Shown: one piece after another, positions 51,148 to 60,077 of the stretch
Layout of the letters: each line of letters begins with the position of its first letter
Numbering within the stretch: position 1 is the first letter of the stretch
From: Pseudomonas syringae
Lineage (GTDB): Bacteria; Pseudomonadota; Gammaproteobacteria; Pseudomonadales; Pseudomonadaceae
Direction: 5' to 3'
DNA: 64,000 bases
NCBI RefSeq assembly: GCF_021605415.1
Contig: NZ_WKEQ01000029.1
Span: 1 to 64,000 of the forward strand
Translations under genes and position numbers: made by a program
The notes under the pieces: model-generated
What the model was told of the DNA's origin: nothing
The model's input: the letters and a program-made list of their open reading frames with translations, nothing else
Databases searched by the model: none

Positions 51148-52293
51148 GTGGCGGCGCTCCCATACTGGCGGCTGTCCAGTTTCTATCTGTTCTATTTCGC
51201 CTTGCTCGGTTCGACGGCGCCGTTTCTGGCGCTGTACTTCGATCACCTCGGCTTCAGCGCCGCGCGCATTGGCGAACTGGTGGCAATCCCGATGCTGATG
51301 CGCTGCGTGGCGCCGAACATCTGGGGCTGGCTCGGCGACTACACCGGCAGACGCCTGGCCATCGTGCGCTTCGGCGCGGTCTGCACGTTACTGACCTTTT
51401 CCCTGATCTTTGTCAGCAAGAGCTACGCCTGGCTGGCAATGGTCATGGCGTTGCACGCGTTCTTCTGGCACGCGGTGCTACCGCAATTCGAAGTCATCAC
51501 CCTCGCGCATTTGCAGGGGCAAACGTCGCGCTACAGCCAGATTCGCTTATGGGGTTCCATCGGTTTCATCATCACCGTTGTAGCGCTGGGGCGGTTGTTC
51601 GAGTGGCTCAGCCTCGACATTTACCCGGCGGCGCTGGTGCTGATCATGGCCGGCATCGTCCTCAGCAGCCTGTGGGTGCCGAATGCCCAACCGGTGCAGG
51701 GCGACCGGCCGGCGGGAGAGGGCTTTCTCAAGCAACTGCGCCGTCCGGGTGTGCTGGCGTTCTACGGATGCGTCGCGTTGATGCAAGTGAGCCACGGGCC
51801 GTATTACACATTTTTGACCCTGCACCTTGAGCGACTCGGTTACAGCCGTGGCGTGATCGGCATGCTTTGGGCGGTCGGTGTGGTCGCCGAAGTGCTGATG
51901 TTTCTGGCCATGAGCCGGATTCTGGCGCGCTTTTCCGTGCGCCGGGTGCTCATGGCGAGTTTCCTGCTGGCGGCGCTGCGTTGGTTGCTGCTCGGTTCAT
52001 TCGCCGAATTTCTCTGGGTGCTGCTGTTCGCGCAGGTCTTGCACGCTGCCACGTTCGGCAGCTTTCATGCGGCGGCCATCCAATTCGTGCAACGTAGTTT
52101 CGGAGCGCGCCAGCAAGGGCAGGGCCAGGCGCTGTATGCCGCGCTGGCCGGCACCGGTGGCGCGCTGGGCGCGTTGTATTCGGGTTACAGCTGGAACAGC
52201 CTCGGCGCGACATTCACTTTTAGTGTCGCCAGTCTCGCAGCGCTCGCCGCTGCCGTTATCATTGCCATTCGCATGCAAGAGGACAGGCCATGA
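51148..52293 (+). CDS. MFS transporter, HcaT-like
   Basis: 381 residues, about 12 membrane helices, of the MFS_1-like/phenylpropionate-permease type, with YFALLGSTAPFLALYFDHLGFSA at the N-terminus, the RRLAIVRFG loop and SQIRLWGSIGFI. Start GTG at 51148, 31 nt after aroC. The end overlaps mtnB by 4 nt (ATGA), so it could serve methionine salvage or a sulfur nucleoside (inference). Same position as PA1682. Confidence 0.87.
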   Translation: MAALPYWRLSSFYLFYFALLGSTAPFLALYFDHLGFSAARIGELVAIPMLMRCVAPNIWGWLGDYTGRRLAIVRFGAVCTLLTFSLIFVSKSYAWLAMVMALHAFFWHAVLPQFEVITLAHLQGQTSRYSQIRLWGSIGFIITVVALGRLFEWLSLDIYPAALVLIMAGIVLSSLWVPNAQPVQGDRPAGEGFLKQLRRPGVLAFYGCVALMQVSHGPYYTFLTLHLERLGYSRGVIGMLWAVGVVAEVLMFLAMSRILARFSVRRVLMASFLLAALRWLLLGSFAEFLWVLLFAQVLHAATFGSFHAAAIQFVQRSFGARQQGQGQALYAALAGTGGALGALYSGYSWNSLGATFTFSVASLAALAAAVIIAIRMQEDRP

Positions 52294-52910
52294 GCCTTAC
52301 CCGTGAACAACTCGCCCAGGAAATCATCGATGCCGGGCGTTTCCTCTATGGTCGCGGCTGGTCGCCGGCCACCAGCAGCAATTACTCGACGCGTCTTTCG
52401 CCGAGCGAAGCGCTGTTGACCGTGTCTGGCAAACACAAGGGCCAGTTGGGTCTGGACGATGTGCTCGCCACCGATCTGTCCGGCAACAGCCTTGAGCCTG
52501 GCAAAAAGCCGTCCGCCGAAACCCTGCTGCATACCCAGCTCTACAGCTGGCGCCCAGAGATCGGTGCGGTGTTGCATACCCATTCGGTGAATGCCACGGT
52601 GCTGTCGCGCCTGACTCCGGAAGATTTCATCGAGTTCGAAGACTACGAATTGCAAAAAGCCTTCAGTGGCGTCTCGACCCACGAGTCCCTCGTGCGCGTG
52701 CCGATCTTCGACAACGATCAAGACATTGCGCGCCTCGCCGCGAAGGTGCAGCCTTGGCTCGACGCCCACCCCGATTGCGTCGGTTATCTGATCCGCGGTC
52801 ATGGCCTCTATACCTGGGGCGCGCGCATGAGCGATGCGTTGCGGCAGATCGAGGCGTTTGAATTCTTGTTTGAATGTGAGTTGAAGACCCGCAGCGTACT
52901 CAACCGTTAA
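52290..52910 (+). CDS. mtnB: Methylthioribulose-1-phosphate dehydratase
   Basis: 206 residues, class II aldolase fold; zinc ligands in LHTHSVNATVL and IRGHGLYTWG. Converts methylthioribulose-1-phosphate to the diketo compound used by MtnC. First of mtnB-mtnD-mtnC; starts on the stop of the MFS gene. Confidence 0.95.
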   Translation: MSLTREQLAQEIIDAGRFLYGRGWSPATSSNYSTRLSPSEALLTVSGKHKGQLGLDDVLATDLSGNSLEPGKKPSAETLLHTQLYSWRPEIGAVLHTHSVNATVLSRLTPEDFIEFEDYELQKAFSGVSTHESLVRVPIFDNDQDIARLAAKVQPWLDAHPDCVGYLIRGHGLYTWGARMSDALRQIEAFEFLFECELKTRSVLNR

Positions 52911-53009
52911 CGGCAGACTTATCCACAAGTCGCCTATTGCCTGATGCAGCCCTGCGCCCGACCGGTGTCGACAAACCGGACGGCGCGGCCGATACCGAGG
53001 AATTGCCCC

Positions 53010-53555
53010 ATGAGCAGCCTGTCCGTCTATCACGTCTCCAGCCCTGAAATTCCCAACAAGGTGCTGACCCATTTCGAAGACATTGCCTCGACGCTGGCCG
53101 AGCAGGGCGTGCGTTTCGACCGCTGGCAAGCGGCGGCAAAGATCCAGCCCGGCGCCAGCCAGGAAGAAGTGATCAGCGCTTATCAGGAGCAGATCGACAA
53201 ACTGATGACCGAACGCGGTTACATCACCGTGGACGTCATCAGCCTGAACAGCGACCACCCGCAAAAAGCCGAGCTGCGCGCCAAGTTCCTTGAAGAACAT
53301 CGCCACGGTGAAGACGAGGTACGATTTTTCGTCGCGGGACGTGGCCTGTTTACCCTGCACATCGACGATTACGTCTACGCGGTGCTCTGCGAAAAGAACG
53401 ATCTGATTTCGGTACCGGCCGGCACCAAGCATTGGTTCGACATGGGCGAGCACCCTCACTTTGTGGCAATTCGTCTGTTCAACAATCCCGAAGGCTGGGT
53501 CGCCAACTTCACCGGCGATGACATCGCCGGCCAGTTTCCGCGCCTGGAGGACTGA
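53010..53555 (+). CDS. mtnD: Acireductone dioxygenase
   Basis: 181 residues, cupin. Metal ligands lie in EEHRHGEDEVRFFV (HxH and Glu) and the later His in PAGTKHWFDMG. The Fe form gives the methionine precursor KMTB; the Ni form is off-pathway. The ATG at 53010 (MSSLSVYHVSS) is the family start. Confidence 0.95.
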   Translation: MSSLSVYHVSSPEIPNKVLTHFEDIASTLAEQGVRFDRWQAAAKIQPGASQEEVISAYQEQIDKLMTERGYITVDVISLNSDHPQKAELRAKFLEEHRHGEDEVRFFVAGRGLFTLHIDDYVYAVLCEKNDLISVPAGTKHWFDMGEHPHFVAIRLFNNPEGWVANFTGDDIAGQFPRLED

Positions 53556-53559
53556 GTCG

Positions 53560-54243
53560 ATGTCGATCAAAGTCATTCTTACCGACATCGAAGGCACCAC
53601 CAGCGCGGTGAGTTTCGTGTTCGACGTGTTGTTTCCCTACGCTGCCAGGCACCTGCCGGACTTTATTCGCCAGAACGCCGACCGTGCCGACGTCGCCGAG
53701 CAACTGGAAGCTGTGCGCCGCGACAGCAATGAGCCGCAGGCCGATGTGGAACGCGTCGTCGAGATTCTGCTGAGCTGGATCGCCGAAGACCGCAAAGCCA
53801 CGCCGCTCAAGGCGTTGCAGGGGATGGTCTGGGAGCAGGGATATCAGGCGGGGCAGTTGAAGGGCCACGTTTATCCGGATGCTGTTGAGGCGCTGAAGCG
53901 CTGGCATCAGACAGGCTATCAACTGTTTGTTTATTCGTCGGGGTCGATCCAGGCGCAGAAGCTGATTTTCGGCTGCTCCGAGGCCGGCGACCTGACGCCG
54001 CTGTTCAGCGGCTATTTCGACACCACATCGGGGCCCAAGCGTGAAGCGCAGTCGTACAGCAATATTCAACAGGCCATCGGTGTCGAGCCGACGCAGATTC
54101 TGTTTCTTTCGGACATCGTCGAGGAGCTGGACGCCGCCCGGGCGGCCGGTCTGCAAACCTGCGGACTCGCCCGAGAAGGTGGGGAGCTGGTCGATCATGT
54201 AACGGTCGACAGTTTTACCGGGATCGAACCGGAAGCCTTCTAA
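53560..54243 (+). CDS. mtnC: Enolase-phosphatase E1
   Basis: 227 residues, HAD family. LTDIEGTTSAVSFV (nucleophile Asp), VYSSGSIQAQKL (motif II) and LFLSDIVEELDAA (motif IV) are present. Makes acireductone for MtnD. It starts 4 nt after the mtnD stop; TGGAGG lies about 10 nt upstream. Confidence 0.95.
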   Translation: MSIKVILTDIEGTTSAVSFVFDVLFPYAARHLPDFIRQNADRADVAEQLEAVRRDSNEPQADVERVVEILLSWIAEDRKATPLKALQGMVWEQGYQAGQLKGHVYPDAVEALKRWHQTGYQLFVYSSGSIQAQKLIFGCSEAGDLTPLFSGYFDTTSGPKREAQSYSNIQQAIGVEPTQILFLSDIVEELDAARAAGLQTCGLAREGGELVDHVTVDSFTGIEPEAF

Positions 54244-54274
54244 CGTCGTGACCCACAAGTTTTGAATTCAGGCA

Positions 54275-54312
54275 CAAAAAACAGGCCGTGAAGCGCTCGC
54301 TTCACGGCCTGT
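54275..54312. terminator. Bidirectional terminator between mtnC and DUF3509 gene
   Basis: 14-bp perfect stem ACAGGCCGTGAAGC / GCTTCACGGCCTGT, loop GCTC, with six T on the minus-strand side. Strong for the minus-strand gene, usable for mtnC. Confidence 0.87.
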
Positions 54313-54331
54313 TGTGCTTTATGCGTTTAAA

Positions 54332-54610
54332 TCAGAGCGAATGGTAGGTCGGCAAAGCAAAGCGCTGCTGGCTTTGCAGCATGCCGATCTGCGGCAGCTC
54401 GCTGGCCTGCTCCGCCAAATCGCGGCGAATGGCACTGATCGCCCAGGACAGTTGGTCACCGGCATGCAGCTGCTGATAAGTGAGTGCGCGTTTAAACACT
54501 TTGCCGTCGCTGCTACGCAATGTCAGCAGAATCCCGCCATCGGGACGTGGGGCAGTGTTGACTTCGAAGTTGGAGAAGAGGGAGGTAAATTTTTCTTGGA
54601 TCAGGCTCAT
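54332..54610 (-). CDS. Small DUF3509-type protein
   Basis: 92 residues from MSLIQEKFTSLFSNFEV. No signal peptide or membrane helix. Matches in look the Pseudomonas-restricted DUF3509 family (TLRSSDGKVFKRALTYQQL, LPQIGMLQSQQRFALPTYHS). Function unknown. Own promoter in the AT-rich gap to the right and own terminator. Confidence 0.78.
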   Translation of the reverse strand: MSLIQEKFTSLFSNFEVNTAPRPDGGILLTLRSSDGKVFKRALTYQQLHAGDQLSWAISAIRRDLAEQASELPQIGMLQSQQRFALPTYHSL

Positions 54611-54996
54611 GTCTTTCAGCTCCGTATGCACTTGAATGGCAAGCATGCAGAGAGAGTTGCAGCGATTATGCCAGTATTCTTCTTTTGATTAATCCTTATA
54701 AATCAATGACTTGAAGAGGAGCGATATTTTAGTTGTCGTGCAATCTGCATGAATGGCCATCGTGCATCCTGCATTTTGCGGGATTGTTATCGTCTCCATG
54801 GAACCAAATGCAATAACCGCAATCTCTGGCCGCTTCGCCTGATCCATGGATACAAAACATTGCAAAAACTGCGTGTACAGCCCGAGAAGCGCTGACGTAC
54901 TTTCAGTTTCGAACCGCGCCTCGCGTGCCGGTTGCCTCACCTGCTTGCCCGACAATAAAAAACCGACCTGCGCGCCAGAGTCGAACGGGGTTTGTC
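54611..54996. promoter_or_regulatory. AT-rich divergent gap with 24-bp-spaced direct repeat
   Basis: A 386-bp gap without a gene. CGTGCAATCTGCAT (54737-54750) and CGTGCATCCTGCAT (54761-54774) form a direct repeat, 12 of 14 identical, 24 bp apart, possibly a tandem operator. TTGATTAATCC / TTATAAATCAA pieces at about 54687-54706 may be the minus-strand promoter. Confidence 0.45.
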
Positions 54997-56835
54997 ATGC
55001 GCCATGCGCCGAGCGACACGATCACCTGGGGCATGATGCTCCGTAAGCTGCCGACTCTTTTTCGAACCATCCCTCGGGTGGTCAAAGGCATGAAGGCCGC
55101 CAACGTCACGGATCCGACCCAACCGTGTGGCCTCGGCTGGACGTTCGAGCAAGCAACGCTGCGCAATCCCGGTGGCCCTGCGTTGTTGCAGGACGAGAGG
55201 GTGCTCAGTTATGCGCAAGTCAATCAATGGGCCAATCGCATCGCCCATCATTTGTCGGCGCAAGGCATCGTCAAAGGTAATGTGGTGGCGGTGTTCATCG
55301 AAAACCGTGCGGAATTGCTGGTGACGATCCTTGCGCTGGCCAAGGTCGGCGCTGTCACCGCGCTGCTCAATACCTCGCAAACCCGCGACACACTTATCCA
55401 CAGTCTGAATCTGGTGATGCCTGTGGCGATTGTCGTGGGCGAAGAGTTGTTGCCGGTCTATGCCGCCGTGCGCGGACAAGTCGACATTGAGCCGGCCCGC
55501 ACCTGGTTTATCGCCGATCAGGATACCTTCAGCCATCCGGGCATTGCGCCCGACGGTTACGTCAATCTGATCAGCGCCAGCGCCGATGCGTCCGGTGAAA
55601 ATCCGGCGAGCAGTCGGCAGATCTTTTTCGACGATCCGTGTTTCTACATCTACACGTCCGGCACCACCGGGTTGCCCAAGGCCGGGGTATTCAAGCACGG
55701 GCGCTGGATGCGCAGTTCAGTCAGCTTCGGGTTGATTGCCCTGAACATGCAGCCGGCTGATGTGATTTATTGCCCATTGCCGCTGTATCACGCCACCGGG
55801 CTTTGCGTGTGCTGGGGCTCGGCGATCAGTGGCGCTTCGGGATTCGCCATCCGCCGCAAATTCAGCGCCAGCCAGTTCTGGAGCGATGTACGCCGCTATC
55901 GCGCAACCACCATCGGTTACGTCGGCGAACTGTGCCGCTATCTGGTGGATCAGCCGCCCAGTGCCGACGACGGCACCCACGGCGTGCGCAAGATGATCGG
56001 CAACGGCCTGCGCCCTGGCGCGTGGGTTGAATTCAAGACACGGTTTGCGGTGCGGCACATCTGCGAGCTGTACGCGGCGAGTGACGGCAACATCGGCTTC
56101 ATTAACATGCTCAATTTCGACAACACCATCGGCTTCTCGCTGATGGCGTGGGAGCTGGTGGCTTACGATCACGACAGCGGACAACCGCTTCGCGAGGTCG
56201 ATGGATTCATGCGCAAGGTCGCCAAGGGCGAGCCGGGCCTGTTGTTGGCGCGAATCGATGACAAGGCGCCGCTGGACGGCTACACCGATCCGCAGAAAAC
56301 CGCCAAGGTGGTGCTGGAGGATGTTTTCGAGCCGGGCGATCGTTACTTCAACACCGGTGACCTGCTGCGCAATATCGGTTTCGGCCATGCGCAATTCGTC
56401 GATCGACTGGGCGATACCTACCGCTGGAAGGGTGAAAACGTCTCGACCACCGAAGTCGAAAACTTGCTGCTGCAACATCCCAGCATCTGCGAAGCCGTGG
56501 CATATGGCGTCGAAGTGCAGAACACCAACGGTCGCGCCGGCATGGCGGCGATCACGCCAACCGAATCCCTCGCCACACTGGATTTCGCCGAACTGCTGGC
56601 CTTTGCCCGTCAACGCATGCCGGTTTACGCGGTGCCTTTGTTTCTGCGCGTGAAGGTGAAGATGGAAACCACCGGCACCTTCAAATACCAGAAAACCCGG
56701 CTCAAACAGGAAGGCTTCGACCCCGGTCTTGCCGGCGATGACCCAATCTTTGCCTGGCTGCCCGGCAGTCAGACTTATGTGCAGGTGACAGAGCAGATCC
56801 TGGCGGATATTCGCGGCGGCAAATACCGCTATTGA
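54997..56835 (+). CDS. FATP-type long-chain acyl-CoA synthetase
   Basis: 612 residues of the AMP-forming ligase superfamily. P-loop YIYTSGTTGLPKAGV, ELYAASDGNIGF, and hinge region FNTGDLLRNIGFGHAQFVDRLGDTYRWKGENVSTTEVE, the FATP/very-long-chain branch. Activates fatty acids to CoA esters, possibly linked to uptake. The ATG at 54997 is chosen; an earlier in-frame start would add 24 residues without family support. No neighbour suggests a pathway. Confidence 0.9.
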   Translation: MRHAPSDTITWGMMLRKLPTLFRTIPRVVKGMKAANVTDPTQPCGLGWTFEQATLRNPGGPALLQDERVLSYAQVNQWANRIAHHLSAQGIVKGNVVAVFIENRAELLVTILALAKVGAVTALLNTSQTRDTLIHSLNLVMPVAIVVGEELLPVYAAVRGQVDIEPARTWFIADQDTFSHPGIAPDGYVNLISASADASGENPASSRQIFFDDPCFYIYTSGTTGLPKAGVFKHGRWMRSSVSFGLIALNMQPADVIYCPLPLYHATGLCVCWGSAISGASGFAIRRKFSASQFWSDVRRYRATTIGYVGELCRYLVDQPPSADDGTHGVRKMIGNGLRPGAWVEFKTRFAVRHICELYAASDGNIGFINMLNFDNTIGFSLMAWELVAYDHDSGQPLREVDGFMRKVAKGEPGLLLARIDDKAPLDGYTDPQKTAKVVLEDVFEPGDRYFNTGDLLRNIGFGHAQFVDRLGDTYRWKGENVSTTEVENLLLQHPSICEAVAYGVEVQNTNGRAGMAAITPTESLATLDFAELLAFARQRMPVYAVPLFLRVKVKMETTGTFKYQKTRLKQEGFDPGLAGDDPIFAWLPGSQTYVQVTEQILADIRGGKYRY

Positions 56836-56932
56836 ATCTGGCTATGAGCATTCTCAAGAAAAAGGGGGTGACAGTTTTCCCCTCGCTCGGGAAACTGTCG
56901 GCTTTGCGATTGACCAAAAGTGGAGTTGCCCC

Positions 56933-57451
56933 ATGTCCGACCAAAGCCGCCAGATGACCGAAGACGAAGCCGCCGAATTCACCGAACAGGTGTTCAACAA
57001 GGCGCGTGACGGTGACGCGGTGATGCTGGATCGATTGATCGGCGCCGGTCTGCCGGTCAACCTGCGCAACGGCAAGGGCGATACCTTGTTGATGCTCGCC
57101 AGCTATTACGGCCATGTCGATGCGGTGCAAGTGCTGCTCAAGCACAAGGCCGATCCGGAATTGCGTAACGGCAATGGCCAGAGCCCGATTGCCGGTGCGG
57201 CGTTCAAGGGGGATCTGGCGGTGGTTAAAGCGTTGGTCGAAGGCGGAGCGGAGATTGAGGGTTCGTCTTTCGATGGCCGTACCGCGCTGATGATGGCTGC
57301 GATGTTTAACCGTGTTGAAATTGTTGATTACCTGATTGAAAAAGGCGCTGATCCGAAAGCCAAAGATGCCAATGGCATTACTGCGCTGGATGCGGCCCGT
57401 ACGATGGGCGCCGTTGATACGACGGCGCAGTTGGAAAAGCTGCTCGGCTGA
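56933..57451 (+). CDS. Ankyrin-repeat protein
   Basis: 172 residues, no signal peptide. After an acidic N-terminus come four ankyrin repeats (about 25-160): RDGDAVMLDRLIGAGLPVNL, GDTLLMLASYYGHVDAVQVL, GQSPIAGAAFKGDLAVVKAL and GRTALMMAAMFNRVEIVDYL. A protein-binding scaffold. GTGGAG precedes the ATG by about 9 nt. The partner is unknown; in P. aeruginosa a similar protein, AnkB, supports catalase activity. Confidence 0.87.
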   Translation: MSDQSRQMTEDEAAEFTEQVFNKARDGDAVMLDRLIGAGLPVNLRNGKGDTLLMLASYYGHVDAVQVLLKHKADPELRNGNGQSPIAGAAFKGDLAVVKALVEGGAEIEGSSFDGRTALMMAAMFNRVEIVDYLIEKGADPKAKDANGITALDAARTMGAVDTTAQLEKLLG

Positions 57452-57460
57452 AGGGTTTGA

Positions 57461-57500
57461 TAGATCGCAGCCTGCGGCAGGTGGCTTGTGGGCTGCGATG
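57461..57500. repeat. Single hairpin-repeat arm (CGCAGCCTGCGGCAG)
   Basis: ATCGCAGCCTGCGGCAG followed by a degenerate return arm GGGCTGCGATG, between the ankyrin gene and the next one. Confidence 0.6.
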
Positions 57501-57562
57501 TGTTGAGTTTCTGCGTTATTCTTCGCGCCCTCAAAATCTCCTTCGCTACAGGATTCACCGCC

Positions 57563-58093
57563 ATGAAAGCCTTACTCGTTGAACTCATCAGCAAAATCAG
57601 CTCCGGCTGCATGGGCGAGGACGAGATCCTGAAGGTTGCCGACGAAGCGTCGCAAGCCTACGCCGATGCAGATGCCTTTCTGACCGCCAATCCGGATATC
57701 AACTACGACGACACTTTCCCGATGCCTTTGGGGGAGTGGGTGGTAGTGGGCAGCTTGCCGGAGACTGTCCTGTTTCAGGCTGATACTTACGGTGATCTGT
57801 TTGCGCAGATCGTGGCGTCGTTTGGCCCCGGTGTTGATTTCAATTTGAAGCCCAAGCAACTGGCAAAGACCGAAGCACTGACGGCGCTGAATCGCATTCA
57901 GGTGCAGATGAGCAGCCTGAGCAAGGAGCATGGCGGTTACACGCTGATGAACTTCAGTCAGTTGCTGGATGATGAGCTGCAAATGGTGTTGGTGTATGGC
58001 GATGACGTGCCCCGGGTGCTGGAGCTGTGCGCTCAGGCCGGGATTGCGGCAGCGCCTGCGTTGGAGGCCTTGAAGGTCGCTGTTCACGTTTAA
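57563..58093 (+). CDS. Conserved-looking hypothetical protein
   Basis: 176 residues starting MKALLVELISKISSGCMGED. Soluble, acidic, no signal peptide. Segments FPMPLGEWVVVGSLPETVLFQADTYG and LSKEHGGYTLMNFSQLLDD look structured. I do not recognise the family. ACAGG about 10 nt before the ATG is a weak ribosome site. A longer open frame to 57488 begins inside a repeat and is rejected. Confidence 0.65.
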   Translation: MKALLVELISKISSGCMGEDEILKVADEASQAYADADAFLTANPDINYDDTFPMPLGEWVVVGSLPETVLFQADTYGDLFAQIVASFGPGVDFNLKPKQLAKTEALTALNRIQVQMSSLSKEHGGYTLMNFSQLLDDELQMVLVYGDDVPRVLELCAQAGIAAAPALEALKVAVHV

Positions 58094-58164
58094 AGTGAAT
58101 AAAACGGAACCCTGGTGAGGGCCGTCTATCCTAAGAGTGCATGTCACTATTTTGGAGCGACACC

Positions 58165-58356
58165 ATGGGTTCCACGTTTAACGGATTGATTGGTCTGATC
58201 ATTCTTGCCCTGGATATCTGGGCGATTATCAATGTGCTCAAGAGTGGCGCCGGGACTGGGGCGAAGATTCTTTGGGTACTTTTGATTATCTTGCTGCCGG
58301 TGCTGGGGTTGATTATTTGGGCGATTGCCGGGCCGCGGGGTAATGTTCGGGTTTGA
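58165..58356 (+). CDS. PLDc_N-domain small membrane protein
   Basis: 63 residues with two membrane helices, GLIGLIILALDIWAIINVLK and ILWVLLIILLPVLGLIIWAIAG. This is the phospholipase D N-terminal-type (PLDc_N) domain found as a free-standing protein in many bacteria. TTGGAG lies 9 nt before the ATG at 58165; the ATG at 58141 would add eight residues without a ribosome site. Function unknown. Confidence 0.8.
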   Translation: MGSTFNGLIGLIILALDIWAIINVLKSGAGTGAKILWVLLIILLPVLGLIIWAIAGPRGNVRV

Positions 58357-58364
58357 CGTTTTGG

Positions 58365-58680
58365 GTGTGTACATATTCGGGTGTACATATCCGTTGCTGC
58401 GGTAACGGCGGCTTATGGTTTCGCCCTGACGGTCGACTCCCTTTGGCAAACGCCGGAATGCCGGCCCAGCCCAAAGGAAGCAAAGGTCTCGCCCCGGCGT
58501 TCGGCCCTCGCAGGCTCGGGTTCCTTCGCTCCGGCGTCCATCCGGGGGCATCGACTTCGTCGATGAGTGCAGCTTCGCTGCCCGGCGCGTTGCGCCAATC
58601 CCCGGATGAACACCTCCACTCAGCCTTCCGAAGGGGCGGGTGGATCAAGATCAAGATCAAGAGCTGCTGGCGAGCTGACA
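58365..58680. repeat. Degenerate copy of a large Pseudomonas intergenic repeat
   Basis: Begins with tandem GTGTACATATTCGG / GTGTACATATCCG, then TTGCTGCGGTAACGGCGGCT, CTTTGGCAAACGCC, CCCAAAGGAAGCAAAGG and ends with GATCAA x3. From memory this order is shared with a several-hundred-base element present many times in fluorescent pseudomonads. It contains smaller inverted repeats (CCGGCG, AGCTTCGCTGCCCGG). Open frames in it are not counted as genes. Confidence 0.6.
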
Positions 58681-58727
58681 CTCGGCCTGTTGAGTGGTGA
58701 AAAGCGTAAGTGCGGCAGCTCCAATTC

Positions 58728-58770
58728 TTGTGGGAGCTGGCTTGCCAGCGATGGCGGCCTGACAGCCGAC
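58728..58770. repeat. Single REP element
   Basis: TGTGGGAGCTGGCTTGCCAG followed by CGATGGCGGCCTGACAGCCG. Confidence 0.75.
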
Positions 58771-58798
58771 CAATCTCTCACCAGTCAACCCATTCCCC

Positions 58799-58892
58799 TG
58801 TAGGTGCTGCCGAAAGCTCGGGCGCGTTCGGACGATCTTTTGATCTTGCTTTTAAAAAACAACGTCAAAAGATCGCAGCCTTCGGCAGCTCC
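58799..58892. repeat. Hairpin repeat (GCTGCCGAAGGCTGCGATC type)
   Basis: TAGGTGCTGCCGAAAGCTCG on one side and GATCGCAGCCTTCGGCAGCT on the other, with internal GATCTTTTGATC and T-rich/A-rich loop. Confidence 0.75.
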
Positions 58893-58925
58893 GACCTGGC
58901 GGGTTGGTGTCATCCATCTGACGAA

Positions 58926-58960
58926 GGTTCGACCTGTCATCTCCCGCAACGTAGAATGCG
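58926..58960 (+). promoter_or_regulatory. Candidate speE promoter
   Basis: TTCGAC (58928-58933) and TAGAAT (58952-58957) with an 18-bp spacer, followed by GCGCGCC. The transcript leader would be about 80 nt. Confidence 0.4.
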
Positions 58961-59046
58961 CGCCTTTCCCGGGCAATCGATCCTTCGATTGGCCTTCATG
59001 GGCGGGTAACCGTCCGTTGCCCCCGCATTCATCGGAGCACTTCCCC

Positions 59047-59922
59047 ATGACCACTACCCTGACCGGCGAGTATCTGGAAACCCTTTACGAAGGTTACGGC
59101 CAGCGTTTTCGCATGGACAAACTGCTGCACGAAGTGCGCACCGAGCATCAGCATCTGGTGATTTTCGAGAACCCGGTCATGGGCCGGGTGATGGCGCTGG
59201 ACGGTGTGATTCAGACCACCGAGGCCGATGAGTTCATTTATCACGAGATGCTCACTCACGTGCCGATCCTGGCCCATGGCAACGCCAAGCGCGTGTTGAT
59301 CATCGGTGGCGGTGACGGCGGTATGTTGCGTGAGGTGAGCAAGCACGCCGGTGTCGAGCACATCACCATGGTCGAGATCGACGGCACTGTGGTTGATATG
59401 TGCAAAGAGTTTCTGCCGAATCACTCCAACGGTGCTTATGACGACGCGCGTCTGAACCTGGTGATCGATGATGGCATGCGTTTTGTTGCGACCACCACCG
59501 AGAAATTCGACGTGATCATTTCCGACTCCACCGATCCGATCGGACCGGGCGAGGTGTTGTTCTCGGAAAACTTCTATCAGGCGTGCCATCGCTGCCTGAA
59601 CGAGGGCGGCATTCTGGTAACGCAGAACGGCACGCCGTTCATGCAGATCGGCGAAGTGAAAACCACCGCCGGTCGCTTGAGCAGCTTGTTCCCGGACTGG
59701 CATTTCTACCAAGCCGCTGTGCCAACCTACATCGGCGGTTCGATGACGTTTGCCTGGGGATCGACCAACCCGGCCTACCGCAAACTGAGCCGTGAAGCGC
59801 TGCAACAGCGCTTCATCGCCAGCGCAATCGTCACGCGCTACTACAACCCGGAAATCCACATTGGCGCATTCGCCTTGCCGCAATACGTCCTTCAAGCCAT
59901 CGGCAAGCCAAGCAACGACTGA
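59047..59922 (+). CDS. speE: Spermidine synthase (polyamine aminopropyltransferase)
   Basis: 291 residues. The decarboxylated-SAM site is IIGGGDGGMLREV and the catalytic Asp is in ISDSTDPIGPGE; MGRVMALDGVIQTTEADEF is the N-terminal family segment. Transfers an aminopropyl group to putrescine. The ATG at 59047 (MTTTLTGEYLETLYEGYGQ) is the family start; the long upstream open frame crosses a repeat. Follows the mtn genes, as in PAO1; methylthioadenosine, the by-product, is what mtn genes recycle. Confidence 0.95.
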   Translation: MTTTLTGEYLETLYEGYGQRFRMDKLLHEVRTEHQHLVIFENPVMGRVMALDGVIQTTEADEFIYHEMLTHVPILAHGNAKRVLIIGGGDGGMLREVSKHAGVEHITMVEIDGTVVDMCKEFLPNHSNGAYDDARLNLVIDDGMRFVATTTEKFDVIISDSTDPIGPGEVLFSENFYQACHRCLNEGGILVTQNGTPFMQIGEVKTTAGRLSSLFPDWHFYQAAVPTYIGGSMTFAWGSTNPAYRKLSREALQQRFIASAIVTRYYNPEIHIGAFALPQYVLQAIGKPSND

Positions 59923-59932
59923 CACCACCCCT

Positions 59933-59968
59933 TGTGGGAGCTGCCGCAACCTGCGGCAGCTCCCACAG
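59933..59968. repeat. Compact hairpin repeat after speE
   Basis: TGTGGGAGCTGCCGCA - AC - CTGCGGCAGCTCCCACA, nearly perfect palindrome. It may also close the speE transcript. Confidence 0.85.
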
Positions 59969-60077
59969 GAGATGTCGTTTTCTTCATGTCCGGCGCTGTA
60001 ATCCTTTTGAACCAACACCCCGGCGTCCAGTCGAGATAGTGGTAAGCCCATTTGCGGGTTTGATCAAGGAGGCACCG

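Noticed and set aside
58381..58803. Short open frames in the gap before speE
   Set aside because: They lie inside intergenic repeats, have no ribosome sites and have skewed composition.
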